Shown here: in pieces, positions 1 to 9,172 of the stretch
Layout: every line of letters begins with the position of its first letter
Numbering within the stretch: position 1 is the stretch's first letter
Assembly (NCBI GenBank): GCA_943704495.1
Contig: CALSCR010001046.1
Coordinates: 1-23,790, forward strand
Origin: Pigoraptor chileana
Taxonomy: Eukaryota > Opisthokonta > Filasterea
Reading direction: 5' to 3'
Length of the DNA stretch: 23,790 nt
Position numbers and translations under genes: made by a program
The notes under the pieces: generated by a model
Databases searched by the model: none
What the model was told of the DNA's origin: nothing
The model's input: the letters and a program-made list of their open reading frames with translations, nothing else

Positions 1-41
1 CCCCCCCCCGTTTTCTCCCACTTTCTCTTGCCACCGCGCAG

Positions 42-1466
42 CTCGACAAGATTGCGTGGTCTGATGACGGCCAGCTGCTGTGCGTGAGCACAAAGACTGG
101 AAAGCTGTACACATTCCTCACAAAGATGCCCGTTCTCGGCTCCGCGTTTGGCACCAAAGTCGCACACCTGACGTCACTTCTCGAGGTGACGGTCGAGGAT
201 GCAATTGAGAAGGAACGTCCCGTGACCGTCTCGCTTGACGTAGAGCCTGCATTTGTTGCACTCGGCTCGTGCTATGTTGCCGTGGGTATGAACAATCGCG
301 CGTGGTTTTACGCGTCGGTCGACAGAGGCTACGAGCCAGTCGGCGAGCGCGAGTACGTGGGTTCGATCACTAAGATGGCGCTCAACTCGGACTACGCCGC
401 CGTGCTGCACGAAGGGCGCGTCCTGCTGCATATGATTGAGGGCACGGGCGATGCGAATGACGAGGTTGCGACGGACGGCGACCGGAGCAGTCAGATGTTC
501 CCCGATGCGGACTCTGAGGCCAAGGTGCAGAGTGTCGCACTCACGAACGAATTTCTCATATACGGGTCGGATGCTGGGTCCATTACCTACTTTATGCTGG
601 AGGACTGGCACCAGGTGACTGAGTTTAGGCACGTCGTCGGGATCAAGGACGTGTTTCCCGATGTTGGTGGATCACGTCTCATCTTTTTCGACGAGAAAAA
701 CGACGGCTTTCTATTTACGCCGGTCAACGACGCGCTGATTGAGATTCCGCACTTTTCCGCCAAGGCACGGGGGGCGCTGTGGGACAATCACACGCGCTCC
801 CGCAACTGCTTTGTGGTGTACGACGACGAGAAGATTCAGACATACATTGCATGCCTCTCCCTTCGCGGTGCACCCGAAATCCGTCACGTGGGGTCGACCA
901 AGCTTCCTTTTGGGCACGCGCCGCTGATGATGCACAACGGGGCGGTCACGTGCCTCACGCAGAGCGGACGGACTGCCTCGGTGACGCTCACAACACACGA
1001 GCTCGTGCGCAACTCGCAGCACGTCAACACGAACCAATTGGCAGAATGTCTGCAACAGCACGTGGATCTCCACCGCTTTTCTGACGCCTGGCCGGTTGCG
1101 CGTCTGGTCGACGAGGCCGAGGCGTGGCAGAAGCTGGGGAAGGCGGCGCTGGAGCAGCTTGACATTCCATTTGCGATTCGCGTGTATCGGCAGTTGAAGG
1201 ATGTCGGCATGGTCCTTGCCCTGCAGCGCCTCGACGGACTCGAAGACAGGTCCCTGCTCTGCGGCCACGTGGCGCTCATGTCGTCGCATTTTGACACGGC
1301 GCAGGCCCTCTTCCTCCAGTCGTCGTACCCGGCGGCTGCGCTTGAAATGCGAAAGGTTGGTGTTTTTTCATCTTCTGTCGTTTTCTTGCAGAAAAATCAG
1401 CCTTTTTGTTTGCTGTTTTGAATTTTGCGTTGTGTTGTATTCATTTCAAGTCACCGTCATCCCTTC

Positions 1467-1499
<33 letters not shown>

Positions 1500-3844
1500 C
1501 TCACACACGCACTCACACTCACATCAACACAGGATTTGCTTCAATGGGACCAGGCGCTCCAGCTTGCCAAGACGCTCTCCCCCGTCAATGTCCCGTACAT
1601 ATCCAAGGAATATGCACAGCAGCTTGAGCTCAAGTGCGAGTATGGGCGCGCACTGCAAATGTTTGAGGCAGGCATCACAAACTCTGACGCCGAAATCGAC
1701 CATGACGTGGCGTGCCAGTGCGGAATCGCGCGAATGGCCATACGCACAAACGACTTTCGCCGGGGCATCCGCCTGGCAACGGAGCTTGACAACCGACAGC
1801 TGTACCGCGACTGTGGGAGCGCACTCGAGGCAATGAAGCAGGTATGCTGTTGTTTGTCGCTGTATTTGTTGCTGCTGTGGATAACAGCCCTTAGTGTGTC
1901 GTCAACATATCGTGTTTGTTAATTCCCCCCCTCCTCCCCCCCCCATTCTCCGGGCTGCCTTGTTAATGAGCGAATCATTTTGTTGTGCTTCTATCTCATT
2001 TCACCGCGCGCAGTTTTCCGAGGCCGGCACTATGTTTGAAAAGGGCCGCTTCTTCGATCGCGCCGTTCAAGTGTATCTTATCACGAAAAACTATGCCAAG
2101 GCAGGCGAGCTTCTCGAGAATGTCAGCACGCCGAAGCTACACGTGCAGTACGCCAAGGCACGTGAGGCGGAGGGCAAATACAAGGAGGCCGTGCGTGCGT
2201 ACCAGAACGCAAAGGACTATGACAGCGTCATCCGCATCTACCTGGACAACCTCAAGGTGACTGCAGGCTGTGACTACTGACGTGTGACTACTGGGTGGCT
2301 GGGTGTCTGTATCTCGTGTCTGGACATGACTGCTTGTGTGTAATCATGAATGTGTGTGTGTGTGTGTACTGGGTTGGCTGTGGGCAGCAAGGATGACATT
2401 TTAAATTCTGCTCGTCCTTTTGTGCCGTTTCGTGACATTTTGCGTGTGTTTTTCCTTGTTCCGCTTCTCCTCCCCTCTCTCTCACACATGCCCAACAGAA
2501 CCCAGAGGAGGCCGTCCGTATTGTGCGCGAGACGCAATCGAGCGATGGCGCGCGAATGGTCGCAAAGTTCTTTCAGAATATGGGCGAATTCCGCCCCGCC
2601 GTCGAGTTTCTTGTTGTGTCCAAGCAGATTGACGAGGCCTTCAAGATTGCGCAGGCAAACGACGTCATGGAGGTGTGTGGGTGTGGCGTCTTCTGTCTCT
2701 CCGTCTACTCGCGCTGGTCGCCGCTGCCGATGTAGTAGCTTGATGATTGTTGGGCCGAAAGCGTTTCATTTCTGCAAGTGATAGTTTTCCTTTTGGGTAT
2801 ATTGGAGCATAACAGACACACTCTCTCAATTTTGATGTCCCCCCCTCCCGCGCACACACTCCCACACACACACCCCCCCCCCCCACCCATGCCATCACAA
2901 CCGTGTATTCACACACGCGACGACGCAGGTGTTTGCGGAGGTCATTGGCAGCGACGGATCGACGGAGGACTACCAGAGCATTGCGCTGTACTTTGAGGGG
3001 AAGAACAACCATCTTCTCGCGGGCAAATTCTTCATGAAGTGTGGTCAGCACACAAAGGCCCTCCGCCACTTTCTCGCAGCGCCAATCGGCGACGGAGAGA
3101 GCATTGACTATGCAATTGAAACGGTGGGTTCTAAGTGTACGTTGTGCGCCTGATATGCATGTATATATATATAGATATATACGCCCTCGGGGGTCGTGCA
3201 CGCCCATTCGCTTTAAAAAGATAGTGCTTGTGAATAATCATCCTAAGAATTGGAGGAGGGTTGGCATATCCGCCTCACTGTTGCACATCCGTGCCCATGT
3301 TTGCACTTCTATCTCCGTTTGCACATTAATTCGCTTTGTGTGGTTTGTGCAATGAATTTTTCGATAGACAGACAGTATGCGCCGCATTGCTCATGCCCCA
3401 TTCCCTGCCACTCGCTCTGTACTGCATTTGCCACTGTGCCTGCCAATGTCATCCCCGCAGGTGGGTCTTGCCAAGAACGAGCGTCTCGTGCACACGCTCA
3501 TCGACTTTCTCATGGGCGACACGGACGGTCAGATCAAGGTGGGTTTGGCGCGTGGTCTTGGGCAGACGCACTTCACACTCGCACTCAATTGTTCTGTGCA
3601 TATTCGATGCATTCTTCGGTTGCGATTGCCTCCGCACTCGCGTTCTCGCTTAAATAAGAGCCTCTCCTGTTGTCTCACACAGGACCCCAAGTACATTTTC
3701 AAGCTGTGGATGTCACTCAAGCAGTATCGCGAGGCTGCACGCACCGCCATCATCATTGCGCGGGAAGAACAGAACAACGGTGGGAGTTATGTAGCTTCTG
3801 CTCACCCTTCCATCCACGGCAATTTGACACATCATCGATTGATA

Positions 3845-3916
<72 letters not shown>

Positions 3917-5305
3917 AATTCTCTCTCTCTGTCACCTCACTCACTCACGCACTAATGCACTCACAAATCGGCTGACAATACAACGGGCCTCATTCCTTGC
4001 CACGCTGGGTCACGCAGGCCATTACCGCGAGGCGCACGACACGCTTTTCAAGATGTACAAGGAGTTGGAGCAGCAAAAGATCCGCATTCCCGCTGAAATG
4101 GTGTCCAATCTGATGATCCTTCACAGCTACATTCTCGTCAAGGTGTGTGTGCCATGTGTGCTTGGTGAAATGCACAAGACTTGTGACTTTCGCACGTCTT
4201 TGCAACGCCGAGGGGCTTGGTAAATGCAGAGTTTGAGTCGATTGGCTTGTGATTGTGTCTTGGTTCTGAAGGTCTCTCTCTCTTTTGCACTCATAAACAA
4301 ACGCTCACGCAAACACACACCGCAACAACATACGAACACACAACCCCCGTGCCGTGCAGATGCACATCAAACAAGAGGACCATCTCACTGGCGCACGCAT
4401 GCTCATCCGCGTCGCCAACAACATCAGCAAATTCCCGACGCGTATCCGCCACCATCTTTCCCTTCCTCTCACTCTCTCGCTGCTTATTCTTATGATTCAT
4501 TCCGTGGTTCACTGGCCCCTGCTTGCCTTGGAGGAACCTCTTTGGGCTATACATTGTTTGCCTTGACCGACACACACACTCTCTCTGTCTTTGCACAACA
4601 CGCACGCCTTTTGCGATTGAGCAGATATTGTGCCCATTCTGACGACGACCGTCATTGAGTGCCAGCGGAGCAATTTGAAGAACAGCGCCTTTAGCTATGC
4701 AGCGATGCTCATGCGCCCAGAGTACCGCACAAAGATCGACGCAAAGTACAAGCGAAAGATCGAGATGATCGTCAGGTGTGTGTGTGTGTGTGTGTGTTTG
4801 TGCGCGTATCTTGGTTCTGTGCCCGAGTGCGACTCGTGCATGTGTTGGGGCGTTTAGTCATCCCTTGCTGTCGTGTTGGTCTCTGCTGATGTAATCTAAA
4901 TGTTTTCGTACAGCATGCAAATCTCTCTCGCCCACTTCTCTGTCCTTGCTCTTTCTCCCCCACACCGCATGGAGTTCATGGGCACTGCGCCTCAGACACT
5001 GACGTCAATCCTTCGTCTCTCCCTTCTCATGTATGCGTTTGCGTCAACTGCAATGTGCGCCGCGCGCAGGAAGCCGGAACGTAACGAGGAAGAAGAGCCC
5101 AAGACGGCGTGCCCCTATTGCAAGAATATGGTCCCACAGTCCGAGCTCAACTGCCCCGACTGCAAAAACACGCTTCCTTACTGCATTGCCACGGTGGGTC
5201 TCCCAATAGGACTGATAGTTAGGGCACGTGCTGCTTCGTTCTTTTCTCACGTCTCTCACACACTGCACCCCACCCTAATATGTGTGGAGGCGTCTAGCCA
5301 TTCTG

Positions 5306-5342
<37 letters not shown>

Positions 5343-5823
5343 TTGAAGTCGATGACAACGCCGAAGAGGTGTGAGCCATTCCACCATATCTGGACAAAGC
5401 GTGTGTTGATTACTGAAGGTCTCTCTCTCTCTCTCTTTCTTGTGGAGTCCATGGGCACAGCGCCTATGACACTGACTTGAATCCTACATCTCTCTCTCTT
5501 TCTTTCTCTCTCCGTGTTTCTCGCGTGCTTATTTTCAGGGTTTCCACATGGAGGCCGAGGACTGGTCTGTCTGCCCAATGTGCCAGTTCCCCGCACTGTA
5601 CTCGAAGTTCAGCAAGCTCATTGAACTGGAGCGCAAGTGCCCAATGTGCACGGCGGAGATCACCCCAACGTCCATCACGCACATACTCGATCCCCGCCAG
5701 TATCTCGCCCAGTACTCTGAGATGGAGAAGGAGCCTAAGGAGAACAAGGCCGCGGCGTCGAATGCGGTAGGCGATGGCATCATCACCCTCGAGGACGAAA
5801 AGGAAAACTCGACAAACGTCTGA
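42..5823 (+). CDS. WDR19: WDR19/IFT144, intraflagellar transport complex A subunit (5'-partial, 12 exons)
   Basis: IFT-A core subunit for retrograde ciliary transport and entry of membrane cargo into cilia. Exons: 42-1355, 1533-1841, 2014-2256, 2499-2672, 2929-3123, 3461-3538, 3683-3779, 4018-4142, 4360-4441, 4625-4775, 5070-5193, 5539-5823. All junctions are GT...AG and in phase, giving 1,058 codons plus TGA. Matches to remembered animal WDR19 run along the whole length: TSLLEVTV and [10 protein letters not shown] in the beta-propeller part, [26 protein letters not shown] and [13 protein letters not shown] in the TPR-like solenoid, [18 protein letters not shown] near the end. The C-terminal zinc-binding tail is intact: CPYC at 937-940, CPDC at 951-954, CPMC at 976-979 and 998-1001. 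The window opens inside an intron (acceptor AG at 40-41), so about the first 280 residues of the usual 1,340 lie upstream. The gene converges on the PEX26-like gene. Identity is near certain; individual junctions are inferred. Confidence 0.97.
3846..3910. repeat. CA microsatellite in WDR19 intron 7
   Basis: About 65 bp of uninterrupted CA dinucleotides, the longest array in the window. It lies in the middle to 3' half of a 238-nt intron. Shorter CA tracts lie in WDR19 introns 1 (about 1471-1530), 4 (about 2853-2880) and 8 (about 4313-4343). Confidence 0.95.
4776..4798 (+). repeat. TG microsatellite forming the 5' splice site of WDR19 intron 10
   Basis: The donor after exon 10 (Arg codon split AG|G) is itself the first unit of the TG array, with no GTRAGT extension. 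Six other introns here also start GTGTGT: 2673, 4143, 12216, 12972, 13348 and 14598. Confidence 0.85.
4971..5028 (+). repeat. Dispersed hairpin element, copy A (WDR19 intron 10)
   Basis: Diverged copy of a short element that recurs six times in this window. It keeps GGAGTTCATGGGCAC, GCGCCT, GACACTGAC and AATCCT, then runs into a CT-rich stretch. It lies about 40 nt upstream of the exon 11 acceptor. The right arm of the hairpin seen in other copies is altered here. By eye, this is one of the more diverged copies. Confidence 0.6.
5444..5510 (+). repeat. Dispersed hairpin element, copy B (WDR19 intron 11)
   Basis: Near-consensus copy. Arms CATGGGC and GCCTATG can pair over seven positions (one G-T wobble) around the loop ACAGC. 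ACTGACTTGAATCCTACATC and a CT tract follow. The CT tract sits next to the polypyrimidine stretch before the terminal exon acceptor at 5537-5538, and CTGAC has the form of a branch-point sequence. Copy E at 14981 is identical over the core. Confidence 0.75.
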
Positions 5824-6544
5824 GACTCAGTCGTGTGGATGTGTTGTTTCTCACGCGGCTACGCTTTGTCTCATGTCACGTGGACACGCACCTGTGTGTT
5901 TTGGTGCGCCCCAGGACTGCGTTTATCTGTCTTTTTTGTTCCGTTGGTTGAATTATGATTTGTTTTTAATTTGTTTGATTGCGTGTGTGTATGTGGTGTG
6001 GTGTGTGTGTGTGTGTGTGTGTTTGGTTTTGGGTTCCTATGCGCGCGTGCCGTCTGAAGAGCGCGACGATAGAATTGCCGCGTTTTGTATATGGATGGAT
6101 GGGTGGCATTTATTAGTATCTGCTGTTGTAATTTGGTTTTCTTTTGTTTCCCTATTTTGAATTCTCAATTTTCCTGACGCAATGCCGACGTGAAGAAGTG
6201 ATTGAGAGAGAGAGAGAGATGTAGGATTCAAGTCAGTGTCTTAGGCGCTGTGCCCATGGAAGCGTGCGAGCGAGCGAGAGAGAGAGAGAGCTACACTTTA
6301 ATGTGTTCTCCCTAACAAGATAGTTGTGTTGACAATGACAACATTTTCCCAGGCGATTTGCCTGTGTATATTATATCTGTGGGGCGAGCACGAAGGAGAC
6401 TCATCCCACACAACTTATAGTGCATTTGTGGTATATACAATTATACAAATATTGCAAACAGTGTGTGTATGTGTATGACAGTACAACAAAACGAGAAGGG
6501 GTTCGATTGGCCACAAGAGTGGCGTGGCTCTCACTCTCACTCAC
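5824..6544. other. Convergent intergenic spacer, WDR19 to PEX26-like
   Basis: 721 bp between two stop codons facing each other; it must hold both 3' ends. I see no AATAAA in either direction. It contains a GT repeat (about 6001-6022), element copy C and a GA repeat (about 6271-6290). The open frame covering 5774-6160 on the plus strand is the end of WDR19 read in another frame plus repeat, and is not a gene. Confidence 0.8.
6204..6260 (-). repeat. Dispersed hairpin element, copy C (WDR19-PEX26 spacer)
   Basis: Minus-strand copy: read on that strand it has TCCATGGGCACAGCGCC, then ACACTGACTTGAATCC and a CT repeat. It differs from copies B and E by one base in the right hairpin arm. It lies in neither coding region, so an intron is not required for its presence. 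Confidence 0.75.
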
Positions 6545-8413
6545 TCAGACTCCGCCGCTGCGAGAAAACGCGCGCACCACAGCGACACGCAGCTCGCGCC
6601 CCATCACGGCAACAGCGCCCCGCAATGCCGGAATTCTCCAGAGCAGCCGCATGGCCGCATAACAGACAAGAACAAACGCAATAAAATCAAAGAGCGGTTT
6701 TGCACCGGATGCACCGGCCACACGCACACCGCCAACGCCGTCACTAGCAACAGCAGAAGCCCTTCCACCCAACGCAGCACCCGCACTGCCTCGTACTGAA
6801 CGTGAATCCAGCTGATCGTCGTGGCGAAAGAGTCGACGACCTAGGGTTTGTGCCTCCTTTTGCAGTCGGGCCATCACCCGTCCGGAAAGGGCGCGCACCT
6901 CCGCCACTGTCCGATGACGCGCCACCGCAGCCACGGCACCCGCGGGGACACCCGACAGTCCCTTTGCAGACATCACACTCGATGATTGGACTGCGCCTGC
7001 GCTGGTGCGCTGCGGCACAGTAGACGATTCAGTGGCATCCAGGCGATCGGCTGATGGGGAGGGCGGCGATGCATCGCGTGTGGCATCGAAGTCCGCGCCT
7101 GTTTTCCCGCTGCGAGCATTCTCTTCTGCCACATGGATGTGGGAGATATACGCCTGCAAATGACGCAAGATCCGCATCAGATCGCAATTCAACCCGGGCA
7201 TTTAGGTCAGCACCCATCGCACGAGACATAGTCAATTTGTTGTTGGTATGCATGCACTCTGTGCCACCATGTCAATGACAGGGAACGCGCCCCACGCACA
7301 CATACAGACATAGACGCAGACACGCACACATACAGACACAGAGACACACACGCACACAGAGGCACATACAGACACACACACACACACACACGTACACAGA
7401 CAGACACAGACACACACAAGACATATACAGACACAGACACATACACGCGCACGCTTGAACACCAACATATCCCACCTGTTTTTTGTGCGCGTCAATGAAA
7501 GAGTTGGACTCCACAAATTCCTTCGCAAGCCTAAACTCGCCCAACGAAGGCAATATTTGCAAAACGTACATCTCGGCGACGCGCAAGTATCCCTCCGTGG
7601 CATCTCCTATGGTCGACTGAGGAGTGGTGTCACGTGAAAGACGCACAATCGGAGTCGTAGAATTGACCGCCGCAGGCATCGCGGTCGGCAATTCTGAAGA
7701 TGATGCGGCATAGTCCGCAAAAAATAACCACTCCTCAACCAGCGCACGCGTTTTCACTCGGTCACTGTGTCGCAACATCACAAGCACGCTGCGATATTTT
7801 GTTGCGGGTATGCACGGAGTATTGGGCAAGGAGAGCGGGGTGAGCCACAGAAATGCCATTACCACGCAACAAGGAAGGCAATTATCCATTCTTTAACAAG
7901 CGATATCTCGACACACACATATACAAAAATGAGCAGCTCAAACCAAGAAAAGATATGCAGAGCATCCATCCTCCAAGTTCAAACGAGCATCATTGTGCAC
8001 TCACCACATTACAAATATTTTTGGAGGGATGCCCGCGAGTCCGCCATACCAATCAAGCACAAACGGGACGGCAGTACTTGCTTGGCCAGTCTCCACATAC
8101 ATTTGTATAAGAAGGGACATGTAGGGCGCGCATCCGCAATCGCCAGTCCTGCACTCGTTGAAGCGCAATGCACAGTCAGACAGAGCAAAAATGTGAAAGC
8201 GAACGCAGTTAAAACACACACATCCACAACAACAAAGATGGGACTTCGGGCGAGCCACAAACGAATCAACAATGTGCTCGCAACTCACCGGCATCTTTGA
8301 GCATGCCCTTTAACGTGATCAAGCGATTCAATTGTGTTTCTGCAAATTCTTATAGATTCTTGAAATTGACGGAGGAGAAACAGCCGCCGTGCCTGGGCTA
8401 GTGGCGACCGCAT
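6545..8413 (-). CDS. PEX26: PEX26-like tail-anchored peroxin (4 exons, complete)
   Basis: PEX26 anchors the PEX1-PEX6 AAA ATPase on the peroxisome, which extracts the import receptor PEX5. Exons on the minus strand: 8413-8289, 8148-8005, 7788-7476, 7153-6545. Three GT...AG introns join in phase to 396 codons plus TGA. Similarity to human PEX26 is low but colinear: the N-terminal helix [15 protein letters not shown], then [14 protein letters not shown] (human LPPKVLELCILLYS), ALVEEWL, and [19 protein letters not shown] (human GALAEFHVQRVLLPLGCL). A Ser/Ala/Arg-rich, probably disordered insert (about 210-340) precedes one hydrophobic segment (about 348-366, [16 protein letters not shown]). A basic tail of 30 residues follows, as in tail-anchored peroxins. 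It is longer than the roughly 305-residue animal proteins because of the insert. The chosen ATG has A at -3 and starts close to where the conserved helix begins. It is read away from the DGK gene across a 759-bp spacer. Main doubt is whether the low identity means orthology; gene structure is well supported. Confidence 0.85.
7285..7450 (-). repeat. Imperfect TG-type minisatellite in PEX26 intron 3
   Basis: About 165 bp built of variants of ACACAGACACATACAG on the plus strand, which is a TG/TCTG-rich tract in the transcript. It fills the 5' half of the 322-nt intron, starting some 25 nt after the donor at 7475. It gives rise to long Cys/Val-rich spurious open frames. Confidence 0.85.
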
Positions 8414-8707
8414 CTTTTCAAAGCTCAACACAAAAACACAAGTTCAACACACACACATTCAACACACATAGGTTCGCAAACCTCTATGTATACTGTTATG
8501 GCAAAGGTTCTTATGAGTCAGTATTATGCACTGTAAACACAGTTTGTCCTTAATCGTAAAGTGTGGCGATTCAAAAAAACACAGACTCTGAACTGCGTCG
8601 ATTTTTTCCGCCGCCTTTCAATTGGACAGTCAAGTTATCCATATAAAGATATATATGTGCATGCACACCATATAAGAGAATAGAACTAACAAAGACATAC
8701 TTATAGG

Positions 8708-8715
8708 TATAAAAG
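8708..8715 (+). promoter_or_regulatory. TATA-box-like sequence
   Basis: TATAAAAG, an exact TATA-box consensus, in the divergent spacer. It lies 458 bp upstream of the DGK ATG, so a 5' leader of about 430 nt or a leader intron would be needed if it serves DGK. An AT-rich context makes chance occurrence quite possible. Confidence 0.3.
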
Positions 8716-8758
8716 GAGACTCAAATACCTTTATATGGGTTCATGGATCCAGTTATGC

Positions 8759-8768
8759 CCATATATGG
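8759..8768. promoter_or_regulatory. CArG box (SRF/MADS-type site)
   Basis: CCATATATGG is palindromic and fits CC(A/T)6GG exactly. Near-matches lie within 130 bp on the left (8639-8648, 8668-8677, 8728-8738). Function is inferred from the motif only. Confidence 0.35.
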
Positions 8769-9172
8769 GACTCGGTTGGCTGTTGTTGTGTCCACACACC
8801 TTGCGGCAACCCCTGTCGGTCAGTGTACACTACTCTCTGTGGCAGTGAATCTGGATGGGTTCGCTTTCTTCTCTCTAACGCTTTGCGACTTTCTTTCCTT
8901 CAGCATCAACCTCCCATGCGCTTCGTCTCCATATTGGACCTGGGTTGGCCTAGTTGTATTTGTTCTGTCTGAATCATCCATTGTCTGTTGCCAGGGTGGG
9001 CTTGACAATTAGCCACATTCTTCTCGCACTTCGTCCGTACCATATTATTGCACTCCCGGAGAGCCGCTGGACTTTACGATTCAACGGAAACGCGGCCGAG
9101 TGCAGTGCAGCCGCACGCGTGATTGCGTCGCACACATCTGATATTGTGTGTGTGCCATATCAAATCAAGAAG

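Larger units (their letters stand above)
8414..9172. promoter_or_regulatory. Divergent promoter region between PEX26-like and DGK
   Basis: 759 bp between two divergent start codons, AT-rich around 8470-8770. It includes TATAAAAG (8708-8715, plus strand), a perfect CArG box CCATATATGG (8759-8768) and CArG-like variants at 8639-8648, 8668-8677 and 8728-8738. None of these is placed against a known transcription start. An open frame at 8743-9012 has no recognisable content, and I do not call it a gene. Regulation of either gene by these sites is inference. Confidence 0.5.

Noticed and set aside
6678-6684. AATAAA as a poly(A) signal for WDR19
   Set aside because: It lies about 860 nt past the stop and inside the coding last exon of the opposite-strand PEX26-like gene.
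7285-7450. Regular CACA/CAGACA units as a CRISPR-like array
   Set aside because: Units are irregular simple-sequence variants without unique spacers, inside a eukaryotic intron.
7232-7603. Long Cys/Val-rich minus-strand frames across the PEX26 third intron
   Set aside because: They are the TG/TCTG repeat tract translated; the intron has a clear donor and acceptor and both flanking exons join in phase.
8743-9012. Open frame of 89 codons in the divergent spacer as a small membrane protein
   Set aside because: Hydrophobic by composition only, no recognisable domain, no splice or start support, and it lies in the presumed promoter region.
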